Origin: Piliocolobus tephrosceles
Taxonomy: Eukaryota; Chordata; Mammalia; Primates; Cercopithecidae
Assembly (NCBI RefSeq): GCF_002776525.5
Contig: NC_045447.1
Location: 25,022,909 to 25,086,908 of the forward strand
DNA: 64,000 bases
Direction of reading: 5' to 3'
Both the position numbers and the translations under genes were made by a program. Under the pieces are notes generated by a model. It saw nothing but the letters and a program-made list of their open reading frames with translations. It had not been told where the DNA came from and did not search any database. This document shows, in pieces, positions 1 to 11,994 of this stretch; position 1 is the stretch's first letter, and each line of letters starts with the position of its first letter.

Positions 1-458
1 CACATGGACGATACACACAACAGTTATAACATCACACGCACCGTTTAGGGGGCCAAAGCCACTAGGTAAAGGGGCACAGGAGCCTCGCAGATGACTGCAG
101 GGCAGGGCCAACCTGCACATATGCCTGAGGCACTAGACCTGGAGGATGGAGACTAAATCCATCCCTTCTTCCATGGGACAATGCTCCACAAGCCCAGGAG
201 GGTCTCATCTTCCTCGACCATGTCCCTCCCTCATTTATCAAACACTGGCTGGGCCAGGTCTGGTGCAAGAGATAAGCTGTGAGTTCACAGGTAAGTCACT
301 GATACCAGCATCACCACAGGTAAGTCAAGTGTCCCGCTGGGACGGATGTGTGCTGTCACCCCCAGGTGCCCTGTCTCTGGCCCATCTCCACTCAGGTGCT
401 CTGCTCCTAACTGGACAGTATGGCCCAACCTCGAACCCAAGAAAAAAACACCACACGC
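1..458. other. Flank downstream of ZNF618
   Basis: I see no exon, clear repeat or RNA gene here. In human, as I recall, the next gene is AMBP a few kilobases further on, convergent with ZNF618; it would lie outside this window. Confidence 0.5.
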
Positions 459-478
459 TGCATCTTCCTAAAGGTTGT

Positions 479-484
479 TTTATT
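479..484 (-). promoter_or_regulatory. Distal poly(A) signal AATAAA
   Basis: AATAAA on the minus strand is followed 20 bases later by CA at about 459-460 and then by a GU-rich and U-rich element (GTGTGGTGTTTTTTTC). That is the textbook arrangement of a vertebrate cleavage and polyadenylation site, so it is chosen as the main gene end. Confidence 0.8.
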
Positions 485-753
485 GTAAAACCATAAATAC
501 AACACTGACATGAAATCATTTAAGCAACTGATCCTCTCTCACCATTAAAAGGTATCTTTTTGCCTTGGCATCAACCAACTAGGAAATAGTGCTGCAAGAA
601 TTCGGGGGGGCAGGGGAGGTACTGAATCCTGGGCTGGGGCTTTTGGCGACTTAAGGAACCGAGTGGAACCTTCCTCTTCTCCCTGGGAATGTTCCACTTT
701 TGGACAAGAACAGACAGGTAAAAACAGCAACATTAAACAGCTCAGTTTTAAAT

Positions 754-759
754 TTTATT
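754..759 (-). promoter_or_regulatory. Possible proximal poly(A) signal
   Basis: A second minus-strand AATAAA is followed by TGTTGCTGTTTTT and TGTCTGTTCTTG, which could act as the downstream element. It lies about 275 bases before the distal site and may be an alternative end. Confidence 0.45.
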
Positions 760-3700
760 ACTTCGTAAAAATCTTTTTTTCTGTTCCTTTCCTCCATTTG
801 ACATCAGTAAAAGTTTTGAACATCATGAAACTGATTTGGCTGTAAATGGAGAAACGGTACCAAAGTGAAGTGAAACAAAAACCCAAAAGGACAAACAGAA
901 AACCCTAAATAAACCCTCAAGTTTGGTCTCGGGGGTTTACATATCACAACAAGAACCGTCAACTCAACCCCCATGCAATGTGACTCCCTGGAGAGCTGTT
1001 GGATCCACACCGATACAGGAGACCGCACACAACGTCTTTTGTTAATTAACACAGCAAGTGTGACACTAGGTAACTTTTTTTTTTTTTTTTTTTAATACAG
1101 TACATGGTACACAGGGTCCCCAAGATGGCCCTGCATAAACCCCTCGTGAAGACTTGAGCCAAGCACCGGCTGTTTATAAAAATATTGTGTTGCTACAAAA
1201 GTATAAATTAATGCTACCGGTATTAAGAAATATTAAACACATAAAACTTATAAGGATTAAGAAAAATATTCATTAATACCTGTAGAAAACTCTGGCCTAA
1301 AAAAGATATTTTTTTTGTGTTTGTTTTTTTGTAAATTTTTTTTTGTATTTTTTTTTTTTTAAGATGACTTAAGTTTCTTGCACTCGAAGAGAGAGACACA
1401 GTCAGATGTGTCTGTGGTATTGCCTAGAACGTCTTAACTACTGAGAAAGGATGCGGGGGTACACGCACATGGTTACTGAGTCGGGGGTGGGGAGGAGGGC
1501 ACCAAGGCTTTCTCAAGATTTACCTGATGTGAACGAATCACTGGCGTGAAGTTGTGGGGAAAAGAAAAAGGCTGGATCAGAAAACAACTGAAAATAATTT
1601 ACGCTTCTTAAAAAATATCTCTGCTTCGGGTGGTTGTACAAAATGATTTCCTGATGCTTGGGATCTGAATGGCCCTGGACAAGCTGCCTGGGCCAGCCCC
1701 GCCGTGCGGCCCTCGCTCTCTCCTGGCTGGCGAGGCCCAGCCTCGGGTCAGTCCACGAGCTCGTTTCACCGCGTGGGATGCCGCCCACCCTGGCTGGGCG
1801 GGCGGGAAGGTCCTAGGCGGAGACCGGCTGGCACCTGGGTTGTGGGAGGAGCCCCTCCTTCCGGCTGGTCTCAGACTTCATCATCTGTGCCAACCTGGAA
1901 TTCAGGAAGCGCCACAGGAATCCCAGGCCCCTGAGGTTGCGGACAAGGCTGGGCTGTGCCCCTTTAAGGAATTTTGGTTAGAAGAGTCAAGGCGCCCCCA
2001 TGGGACGCACGGTTGGGCAGGGCCCTTGTGGGTCGTGATGCTAACGCCCAAATGCAAACCTAGCAAATCCTTCTCTGTACAAGAGTTGACTCTTTAAAGC
2101 GACACCCGTCGGGGGCGGGGGAATGAATATGTCAAACAGTGACCTGACAATCTTCACCCTCATTAAAGTGGGAGTGGGCGCCTCTTCCACAGAAACCACT
2201 GGGCTCCTTTGGTGAAAGCCAGGGCTCCCCCGACCACAACCCTCAAACCCAAATGAGAGAGGAAGAAAAACAACTAGTACAACAAAATCCCCCAGAAAAC
2301 CCTGAAAAGGCAAAACTAGGAGGGGAACGTTAAGAGGGAAAACACTGTATCATTGGTTCACCATAACTGGCCTAGCAAACATTAGCCACAGTGAAAGGGA
2401 GGGGCCGCCTCCTTCCCAGTTCTTCCACTGGCCCAGCTGGACACAGGGGCTGGAGCAGGGCTGGGGGGGATAGGAGCTTCCACCTACTGGCTCCAGGGGA
2501 TGGCTGGACCTTACTTAGTCTCTTGTTCTGTCTAAATCATCGGCCTTGTTAGGAGCCCTCCTTAAGATGCATCCCAGAGATAGAGGCATTGCCGCTGTTC
2601 CCAAGGCGAGAGCAAAGCTATGAACTTGGGGTAGCTCACTGGGACACCTCCTCTTCCAGCATATCCATCACGATGACAAGACGAGGGGAGTGTCCCCAAT
2701 GGAGCCATCTCAGCCTGCTCCAGCCACATCCCATCTTCATTTCAAACCTTCCCGATGACCCTGTGGCCCCCAGAGAGCATGTGCTATATCCCTAATGTCT
2801 CTCCAGCAGCCCACTCTTCAAGGAGTCCAGCTCAAGTTCAGGCGAAGCAGGTGGCCTTGCTCAAAAATAGGGGACTCCTAAAGGCAGAGGTTCAGCCTCA
2901 CAGTGGAAACACGCCTTGTAGATTTTTCCTCTGGTGTTTCTTTGAAAGTGCAGGAGACAAAGGGTCAAACTGAAAGAGAGGACTCTTACCAGCCTACACA
3001 GCTGGTGGCTTCCTCGAATCCTGGAGACCCACGACTTCTCATCTGTGTCACTGCACTGCCCTCCTGTCCTTGCCAGGAACCCTGGTACCCTTTTCCCAGC
3101 CAAAAACCAATCCCCAGGCGTCAAGTGTGAAGCTGCCAAGCACGATGGTGGCGAAGCTTCCTCGCTGGTGATTCGGCAGGTGGCCTCTGTGCGGCGAACC
3201 CCCAGAGATGAAGTGCAGGCAGTTCTGCTCAGGTGGCATGCCTTTTGTTTCCTAGTTACTAAATGCCATTAGAGGGAGGCCTGGCTGGCTGAGCCAGGCA
3301 TGGGGAAGTGGAGAACTCTGCCAGAACAAGGGCATCCACCCATGGCCTGGATGGTACCACTGCTCTTGATGGACCTGAGATTCCTCGGGTTACTCCACTC
3401 CGAGGCACCACCCACAACGCTGCGGTTCTTAGCTTGGGCTTTGTTGGTGAAGCAAACTGACCTCAGATGAGGGGGAAAAACTTGCCAGGTGGAGGTGTGT
3501 TTTCTCTACCTCCCCCCTTGGGTCCATGTATGTCAAAACAAAGGCCATTTCTGTCCTGGGGACCACATGGCTCGAGGCGAGTTGTCTCCACATCAGCAGG
3601 CCGCCACCTTAGGCTGCTAAGAATATGGTAGAAAGGGCCCAACTTCCTGGTCCCAGATACCCCAAAGGCCTGTGATGGAAGATCTACAGTGGCACCAGAA

Positions 3701-6562
3701 CTGGGAGGCAGATGACAAAATCCTTCCCAAAGTGAAGGTCAGGCTGGACACTGGGAGATGAACTGGAAGAGCCTGTCTCAATCCTTTGGCTGAACTAGAA
3801 TTTGGTGAGGTGGATATTGCTGGAGATAAAGGGGCCAGTGGCTGGATCAGTGAGATCTTTGGGTTTTATTAAGCTGTTAGTTGCAGCAGGATGTGCACTC
3901 TGAGAACAGCCTGTCTGAGAAGAGGGCACCTTGGTACAGCCTTTCCTGTTGGTGACACCAGTTTCCGGAGGGAACCAGAGGTTGCAAGAGATAAATGATC
4001 ATCTGCTATCTTGTTATCTAACTGGACAAGGCAGCCCAGCGGACAGCTTTCTCAGTACCCAGTGGCATTCACATCAAACCTGCAGAGGCAAGCCAGCCCC
4101 CAAGTATTGAACTGAGATGGAAAAGAAGGGAAAGGGAGGTAACAACCTATGATCAAATCTCTTCCTGGAGGACAGACATCCCATGCTTCAAAGAGGAGAA
4201 TGCTGAGTCCTCTAAATGCACATCTGGGCTTAGTCCGATGGCTTTCCCAGAAAGCGAAATGCCTATTTTATAATCAACTGGCCCAATAATGGGGCACCAC
4301 CAGCACATCTTTGCTCCAAGTAGAGGGAGGATGGGCTCCCAGGCTCTGCTCTCACCTACCACACAAACTGGGCAGCTCCTATCCTTGTGTGGGTCAAAGT
4401 GCTGGTCACGGTCCCTTCCCCAGCAGTCAAGCAAGGCTAGAGGGACCTTTTGCTGTAGGCACCTGTCGATCATCAGCGATGCTGAGCCACCTTCCAGAAC
4501 ACCTCCAAAGGCCCAACTGAGAAGTCTGCTATGTTTCTTTCCATATTCCCTAGGAAGTGACATGAGGTTCCTGTCTGGATTTCTCTCCGTACTTGCTCCA
4601 GTGTGGGTGGCAGCTCTTCTCTGATAGTGGGTTCAGCCCCCCAGTTGGAAATGTTGTGGAGGGAATACCTAGAAATTCTCCAGGAGAGGAAATGGCACGG
4701 TAGTTCCTGAGACCACGGCTTGCTGGAGCAAACGTGGAAATGGCCCACTTTGATCCATTTCAGTGTGTCCAAGACTCGAGGGGAGAGCTGGGTGAGTTCT
4801 CATGAGGCGAAGTGTGCAGGCTTGGCTCCCAAACACCACGCTCCAGGTCCATGATCCTAAGCCTTCATGAGGTTTGCAATCAACTTTACTCCCTGCTCCC
4901 GTCATGGACCCAGGGGGAGAGGGCTGTGGTACAGTGCTTTTTGTAGTCGAGGTATCTCACAGTTGAGTAATGCTTTATTATCGGGAAGGGGTGGAGTTGA
5001 CTTAGCCAACCCCAAGATGACAGAAGGTGCCTCTGCAAACAGCCTCCTGCCATGATGGTCATTCTCAGCCTGAAGCCTTAGTGTAACCACCCCATCCCAT
5101 GGCTAAGAGTCACCAGGGGAGTGAGACCACCAGCGTGTTATACACTGAAAGGTGTGGTGGGGGTGCAGCACTGATCTGTGACAGAACCACCTCTTGTGAA
5201 GGGAATGGGGTGTCACCCTTGGCATCTGAACTGTATGTGTAGAACCTAATTTGCTCACGGCTAGGGGAACAGGAGAGAAAAGCCTGAAGACATCTTTCAC
5301 AGCATCGAGTCGAACACGGCCGAACGCCATCCACCCTCGGAACATCAACTGTTGGGGCCACAAGGCACCATGCTCACCGCCGTCCGGGAAGGAAGTCGGA
5401 GGTGTGAGTGGGGACCCCAGCTTCCGGGAGCCTCAGGGTCCTGGGAAGTGAGGAGAGGCTGTGGCAGGTCTGAGGTGTGGTAGATGTGACTACGGGTTGA
5501 CTTCGGAGTCCCTGTGGACCTGCCAGAGTTGGGGAGGGGGTGAGTAGTGTGATGCACACTGGGTACCACGCACACTGACACTCAGTACCACGCAAAGCGG
5601 ACCAGGAGGGCAGCTCTGGCGCTTACATTCAGAACTCCCAAACCACTGCTTCCCCTACGGCCACCAAACCCCGCAGCTGTGGAACCCGTGACTCCTTCCC
5701 CAACCCCTGGTCTCCAAACAGCACAGCCAAGAACCCGGTCTTGGCCGTTCGAATATGTGAAAACTGAACTGTACAGGGAAGGCCAAGAAAGACCGTAGGA
5801 TACTGAGTATACCACTGAGATGAGCTAGTTTACAGTGTGACTTGAGGAATAAAAGGGGCAAGTAAAAAAACAAAACTCCAAAACATAAGTTATAGACATT
5901 CAGTGCCTCCTAGCAGAGTCTAAATCAAATCTGAAGAAACAAAATGAACCCCCAAACAAGGTAAAAATTGCTAAAATGTTAGGGAGAGAAATTATTAGGG
6001 AGTGGAGACTGTATCTATACTTCTCTGAAAAATGTCTTTTTCTCCTCTCTTATATTAAAAAGCAAAATGTCAGCTTTATACTCTTTAAGTCTCCTTTCCT
6101 GATTTGGGGAGATAGATAGGTGTGTTTCTAAGGCGGCTGCCCCGGGACACCCAAGGGGTATCTCAAAGGCAGCAGCTCAATGCCCTGAAGGTGAACGAGA
6201 AACAAAGTCCAGTGCAGAAACCGTCCATCTGATGCAGTGTGGAGAGTCCACAGCAGAGCAGCCGAGGGTGTGTGTGGGGTGCACAATGGGATCAGGAGGG
6301 TGGGAGGGCTGGGAGAGGGTCGAGGGAAAAGGGGGACCGGGGTGAAGGACAGAGAGCGTCAAGTCACTTCAGATCTCAGCTGCCTGAACATTTCACATCA
6401 GCTTTCTGCCAATCTGCACACCTGAAAGCGGAGTCTTCTAAAGCCCCTTACTGAGAAAAGGAGGTGAAACATCTCCCTCTTTCCCAATCGCTCAGCTTTC
6501 CTGACACGCCCAGTTCAACGCACACCCGTCCGAGAACAGGCATGTGTACACGCACCAGGGTC

Positions 6563-6707
6563 GTGTGTGTGTGTGCGCGTGTGTGTGTGCGAAGTTTCTC
6601 TGGCCATGCAGATGAGCAGAGACACTCCCACACCCCCACAACCACAGCACATGTGTTCAGACACGTGCACACACGTGTGGCTGTGTACACACACGCACAC
6701 ACACACA
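6563..6707. repeat. (GT)n and (AC)n inverted pair in the 3' UTR
   Basis: A GT-rich tract at 6563-6591 and an AC-rich tract at 6687-6707 on the plus strand are reverse complements over most of their length, with a loop of about 95 bases. In the transcript they become a CA repeat and a UG repeat that can pair. Confidence 0.85.
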
Positions 6708-6862
6708 TATAAAAAAAAAGCACTTAAGTTTCCAGGGGGCATTTATAATGAGGTCCACAGTGTTTAGAACTTAAATTCCTTTTCTTTGTTTGTGACAGTG
6801 TTGTGTGTTTTTTTTCCTAATGTTATCTTCTCTTTTTCTTTTTTTTTCCCCGAAGTCAAGTC

Positions 6863-8379
6863 TTAAAGCATGTTGGATTTCAGAAACATGAGTTTATTCA
6901 TATCTTCTGGACTGAGCAGCCGCCTCCGTTTGATTAGAAGCGCTTGTTCACACATATTTACACACCCGCTTCTGGCGCCCACGGCCGGAACCGCCAGGAG
7001 CCAGAAGGCGAGCTTGGCGAGTTTTGTGTGCTTTTGGGTAACGCACGACCAGTACTGGAAGAGATCAGGGGTAGCCTGGAACAGGGGCTCCTGCAGGTAA
7101 TCGTACACTTCATTTTTGCCCAGCCGATCATCTTCCTGAGCTGCGGGGTTCTCGCCGGCGGCAGAGCGGGGTTTCTTGGCAGCGGGCTCGAAGTCAGCCT
7201 CCTCGGCCCAGGACTCCTTCACCTCGTTGATGAGCTCACAGACCTTGCCTATGATCTCCTCGTGCTGGTAGGGCGGCACAGGCCGCAGCTTCTGCTGCGG
7301 GTCCAGGATCATGGCCACCTTGTGGGCCGAGTGCACCTTGAAGTTCTCTTTGAGCGCCTCCAGGAAGAGGTGGCAGAGCTTGCTGACAGTGCCTGCGTCA
7401 TTGGCCTTGGCCGTGAACAGCTTCTCCAGCCTGACGTAGGTGGGCAGCACGAGCTGCAGGGTGGGCTGGCTCTCATTGCTCAGCTCGATGACTGCCTGCT
7501 TCACCGGCGTCAGGATGGCTGCCAGGTTGCTGAGCAGGTGCTTGTTGAGGCTCTGGATGAGGTTCATCTTCTTGGCCCGGCTGTAGAACTCGCAGATCTG
7601 CTCGTAGCGCTCGTGCACCAGCAACAGTGAGTCCGTCACCGAGTTCCAGCAGGGCGGTGGCGACGTCTCCTCCAGCGACCCGAAGGTCTCCTTGGCCAGG
7701 CCTGTGGAGCCCGCCAGGTCCTCACACACATTGAGCAGCTCGATGACCTCGTGCATGCTGCGGGCCTGCAGCGTCCGCTTGCTCAGCACGCTCTGCACCA
7801 CCGAGTTCAAGGCACAGGCTGAGCAGCGAAGGCACATACCGGCCTTGGAGAAGGCGGACGTGCTCACCCGGCAATCCGTCACATATACTGTCCTGATCTC
7901 CGACATCACAAACTCCGACAGCACGTTCTGCACCCAGTGGTGCACAAGGTCGCCACTGTCACGAATGTCCGCACCCTTCACACCCAGCACGTAGCTCTTG
8001 ATGTGGTTGCCCTCGGCCTGGTAGGCCGTGAGGATGTAGCAGGAGTCAGGGCCGACACTCTGGGAGTGGCAGGTGACACCGATGCCTAGGCAGGCATTGC
8101 TGCCCAAGGCACAGGTCACTTTCACCTTCACCTGGTTGTACATGCGTGGCAGGTGCTTCAGCGCCAGCGTGTTGAAGTTGCCCAGGATTTCAGTGACTGA
8201 GAAGGCCCCATAGCGGGCACCACTGTCTACTAAGGTCTGGGCCAACTTCAGGAACTCCTTCCCACTGACCACGCTCAGTGCACCCAGGTCGGCGCACATG
8301 ACCCTCAACAGCCGCTCCGCAATGTTCTGCCGCTCCTTTTCGGGGATCATGCTGTTGGGTGTTAAACCACTGGTAGTGG
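6863..8379 (-). CDS. ZNF618: ZNF618 terminal coding exon, hAT-derived domain
   Basis: The exon opens after the acceptor TTTGTGTCCTCTGCCAG at phase 1 and runs 504 whole codons to TAA at 6863-6865. It encodes an RNase H-like fold related to hAT transposases. A beta-strand block at 8060-8086 (GIGVTCHSQ) aligns with the D-x-W-T catalytic strand of active enzymes. VTD at about 7874-7880 matches the second acidic position, and CSACALN at 7805-7825 matches the usual C-x-x-H-x-LN motif. A hAT C-terminal dimerisation domain fills 6866-7120, ending R-R-R-L-L-S-P-E-D with FLKSN. The first catalytic Asp, the His of CxxH and the Glu of the S/A-E-R signature are all replaced, so transposase activity is not expected. 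KKPR at about 7166-7177 could be a nuclear localisation signal. No introns interrupt the domain. Confidence 0.95.
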
Positions 8380-9036
8380 CTGGCAGAGGACACAAAGAGA
8401 GATGGGATTAATTCTGGCATTCAAGGCTGCTTGGAGTGGCAGTAGCCTAATACTCTAAACATCTAGTATTGGGAATGGCAAATAGATTTCCTCTTGCACA
8501 CACATTGGTGATGCTGGCTGCCTTTAATATGTGGTGTCTCACAGGGATAAAGTTATATGATTGATTAGTAAGGCCTGCTGTGGGCATGGGAATAGAATAT
8601 AGTGGTATGTAGATAACATAATTGTGGTCTATGTCATTCACCTAGACCTTTGAAGCCAACTAATCTAATTTCTTCCTCAACATAGGAATCTCCTCTAATA
8701 TGGGGAATCTTTAGGAAATAAAATACATGAGATCATCATGTCAGGAAAAAGCAACCAGCAGAAATTGTGGAGAGGTGGGTTCTAGTTCTGATTCTGGCAC
8801 AAACTGGTGCTTTCTGATCACACACAAAAGTCACCTCCTCTCCCTGGGCCTCCTTCTGCCCATCCCCTGAGTTAAGAACTCCTGCAAACAAGGTCTTAGG
8901 TGTAAAAGTGCTTTGGAAACTATCATGCACCATCTTACAACATCACAGGGAGCACAAATGGTGGGAATGGGGGGCAGAGAGGAACAAAGGGAGCATAAGG
9001 GGACCCTCAGGTCCAGCCCTGCTTGGGGAGACCTAC
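8380..9036 (-). other. Last intron, 657 bases
   Basis: It is bounded by GTAGGT and TGCCAG. A stretch near 8760-8930 resembles a degraded MIR (a tRNA-derived SINE). Nothing else is recognised. Confidence 0.6.
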
Positions 9037-9138
9037 TGTTATTGGCGCTGTTCCTCTGGACCTGAGGTTTCCACTTCTCTTCTACAACAGCAGGTGGCGA
9101 TCGGGACTGGTTGGAGGCAATGTTGTTTTCATTGTCAG
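9037..9138 (-). CDS. ZNF618: ZNF618 exon, linker before hAT domain
   Basis: The acceptor is TTGTGCCCACAG and the donor is GTAGGT at 9031-9036. The 102-base exon is phase 1 at both ends and continues exactly into the terminal exon, the split codon becoming Thr (...SANN-TTTSG...). It encodes a polar stretch starting ADNENNIASN and containing SRSPPAVVEEKWK, with no folded domain visible. It joins the fourth zinc finger to the hAT-like domain and is probably flexible. The GTAGGT donor is weaker than the consensus. Skipping it would keep the frame. Confidence 0.93.
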
Positions 9139-10079
9139 CTGTGGGCACAAAGGGGACAGTGTGTAACCTGGAAGGGTAAGAGGCCTGTTGATGAACAAGA
9201 CGAGAACTAGAGTGTGGTGGGTAACAGCAGAACGTGGCCACTGGGACTCAGGCTTGGTTTAAAATCATGGCTCCTCCTTAGACAACTATCTATGCTTGCA
9301 AAGCCTCATTTTCATCATTTGGAAAAACTAAGGTAATTATATGGACATTACACTATTGTTGATAGGACTAATAAGAGCAAATCCAGGAAGAGCTGAGCAC
9401 AGTGTGCGGTATGGAGCAAATGCTCTGGAAACGGGAAGCACTGGATCCCAAGCCTGGCTGGGAACCCCACACCTACTCCCTGCACACAACCTCAGAGTTC
9501 TAGCTGATATGGAGGGAAGGGAATACTGGTCACATCCCCTAAGTGGCCAAAAACTCCTCATGCTCTCTCACTTCCTCAAAGTTTGCATTTTTAAGGTATA
9601 TTTACTAGAAATTTTATTAAATGAACAAGACAAAACCAAAGCCATGTGTGACACAAAGTACCAAATTATCAACCCCTCACTGTGAGACATGGAAACTGAA
9701 GCTTGGATATAAGAAAAGATCACAGAGAAAACAGCAGCAGGGCTGGGACAAAATCCCAGGTTCCCAGTTCCTGGCTGTGTCCTCCACATACTTCTCCAGT
9801 TTTTGTTAATTGCGCATATGCAGTTGTATCCAGTTAAAAGTAATTGGTATAGGTCTATTCTCCTGGATGCATGGTTACTCCTTGACATGTTTATGGGATC
9901 ATTTCTGAATAGGACATGGTCTGAGTCACATTCTTGTCACTACACATGGCCATATGTACTTCTATCATATACGATATACCACAGCTTGCTTAACCACACT
10001 CCCAAGTCCTAGGTTTCTGGCTCTGCTGTTTTCAATATTACTGTTCTGCTATGAGCCTGGCTGCCTAATTGTGATCCTG

Positions 10080-10448
10080 TGATGTAATAATCCAGCAACA
10101 TAAAGGATTCCATACCATGACCAAGTGGGATTTACTCCAGGAATATAGTTGATTAAACATACAAAAATAAATGTAATACACCATGCTAATGGAGTAAAGG
10201 ACAAAAATCACATGGTCATCTTAATAGATGCAGAAAAAGCATTTGACAAAATCTAACACACTTTTCATAATAAAAACACTCAATGAACTAGGAATCGAAG
10301 CGAAGTTTTCCAACCTAATAAAGAGCATCTACCAAAACCCCACAGCTAACATCATGCTTACTGAGGAGACACTGAAAGTTTTTTCCGTAAGATCAGGAAC
10401 AAGGTAAGAACATTCACTTTCACTCTCATTTCTTCTATTCAACATGTA
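10080..10448 (+). mobile_element. L1 ORF2 fragment
   Basis: The stretch reading GATGCAGAAAAAGCATTTGA, then ACAAAATCTAACAC, is the well-known reverse-transcriptase region of L1 in sense orientation. It is cut at 10448 by the Tigger-type element and resumes at 10766 with TATTAGAAATTCTAGCTAGA. Confidence 0.88.
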
Positions 10449-10765
10449 GAGTCACGTTGGATATATATTCTGAGAAATGTGTTGTTAGGAGACTTTGTCA
10501 TTGTGTGAACATCATAAAGTGTACTTACACAAACCTAGATGGTATATCCTATCATACACCTAGGTTACATGGTATAGCCTACTGCTTCTAGGCTACGAAC
10601 CTGTACAGTGTGTTACTGTACTGAATACTTCAGGCAACTGTACCACAATGGTAAATATTTGTATATCTGAACATAAAAAAGGTATAGTAAAGATAGGATA
10701 TTATAGTTTTATGGGACCACTGTCACATATGCAATCCATTATGTACATCACGTGGTGCATGACTG
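10449..10765 (+). mobile_element. Tigger-type non-autonomous DNA transposon
   Basis: The 317-base body contains TACACAAACCTAGATGGTAT and CTAGGCTACGAACCTGTACA, which I associate with Tigger3/4 (TcMar-Tigger) elements. The right end, TGCATGACTG, mirrors the left end GAGTCA with one or two changes. TA dinucleotides flank both ends (10447-10448 and 10766-10767), the target duplication expected of Tc1/mariner elements. The family name is from memory. Confidence 0.75.
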
Positions 10766-11994
10766 TATTAGAAATTCTAGCTAGAAAAATTAGGTAAAAA
10801 AAAAAAAAAATCCAGATTGGAATGGAAGAAGTGAAATGATCTCTAACTGCAGATGACATGATTGTGTATATAGAAAATCTTATGGAATCCACACACATAC
10901 AAAGCAATTAGAACTAATAAACGATTTCAGCAAGGGTGCAGGATACAAGATCAATATATAAAACAAAACGACAGTTTTCTGTACTAGTGATAAACATTCC
11001 AAAAGCTGAGTTAAGAAAACAATTCCATTTATAATAGCTTTGAAAATAATTACTTAAGATTAAATTTTAAAAAGTGTAAGAATTGAACACTGAAAACTAA
11101 AAAACACTGTTGAAATAACTCAAGTAAGACCTAAGTAAATGAAAAGATATTCCATGTTCATGGACTGGAAGACTTACTGTTAAAATATTAACTCTTTCAG
11201 TCCATGAATATGGAATGTCCCAACTCATCTAGATTAAACACAATCCTTATCAAAATCCATATTGTTGTTGTTTTTCTGCAAAAACTGACAAGCTGATCCT
11301 GAAATTCATACGGAAATGTAAGAGATACAGAATAGCCAAAACAATTTAGAAAAAGGACAAAGTATACTGGAGGAATATACTTCCTGATTTCCAAACTAGT
11401 ACAATGCTATAGTAATTAAGACAGTATAATACTGGCACAGGATAGACATACAGATCAATGGGATACAACTGGAAATACAGAAATAAACACCTACATCTAT
11501 GGTCAACTGAGTTTTCACAAGGTTATCAGGACAATTCAATGGGGGAAAATAATGGTCTTTTCAACAAAGGGCGCTGGGACAACTAGATACCCACATGTAA
11601 AAGAATGAAATTGGACTCCCGCCTCCCACACATATAAAAATAAACTCAAAATGGAATACAGACCTAAATGTAAGAGCTAGAACTATAAAATTCTTAGAGG
11701 TTTATAAGGAAACATATGAACTGCTTAAGTCTTTGTGATCTTAGGTTAGGCAGTGGTTTCTTGACACCACTGCCTGGATATGGCACCAAAAGCACAGAGA
11801 AAAACAGATGAAAGGACTTCAAAATTAAAAACTTTTATACTTCGAAGGACATCAAGAAAGTAAAAAGACAAGACACAGAATGGGAAAGATATTTGCAAAT
11901 AATCTATAGGGATCTTGTATCTAGAATATATAAAGAACTCTCACAACTCAATAATAAAAGGATACAAAAAAAAACAATTAAAAATGGGCAAAGG
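10766..11994 (+). mobile_element. L1 ORF2, continuation of the 10080 copy
   Basis: The sequence follows L1 ORF2 order in sense orientation (CATGTTCATGGACTGGAAGA, then later GGAAAGATATTTGCAAATAA) up to AAAATGGGCAAAGG at about 11981-11994. There it breaks into a second L1 segment that goes back to an earlier point of the element. Confidence 0.85.

Larger units (their letters stand above)
459..6862 (-). other. ZNF618: ZNF618 3' UTR, about 6.4 kb
   Basis: The stretch between the stop codon and the canonical poly(A) site has no splice signals or coding potential I could support, and it lacks Alu or L1 copies, unlike every large intron here. That fits retained 3' UTR sequence. It contains a GU/CA repeat pair near 6563-6707, A-rich tracts in the transcript at about 1076-1094 and 1312-1362, and a second possible poly(A) signal at 754-759. 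The short open frames seen across it look like chance. Confidence 0.75.

Noticed and set aside
6944..7630. Plus-strand open frame of 228 codons
   Set aside because: It is the antisense shadow of the ZNF618 terminal exon, whose G/C-rich codons keep the opposite strand open.
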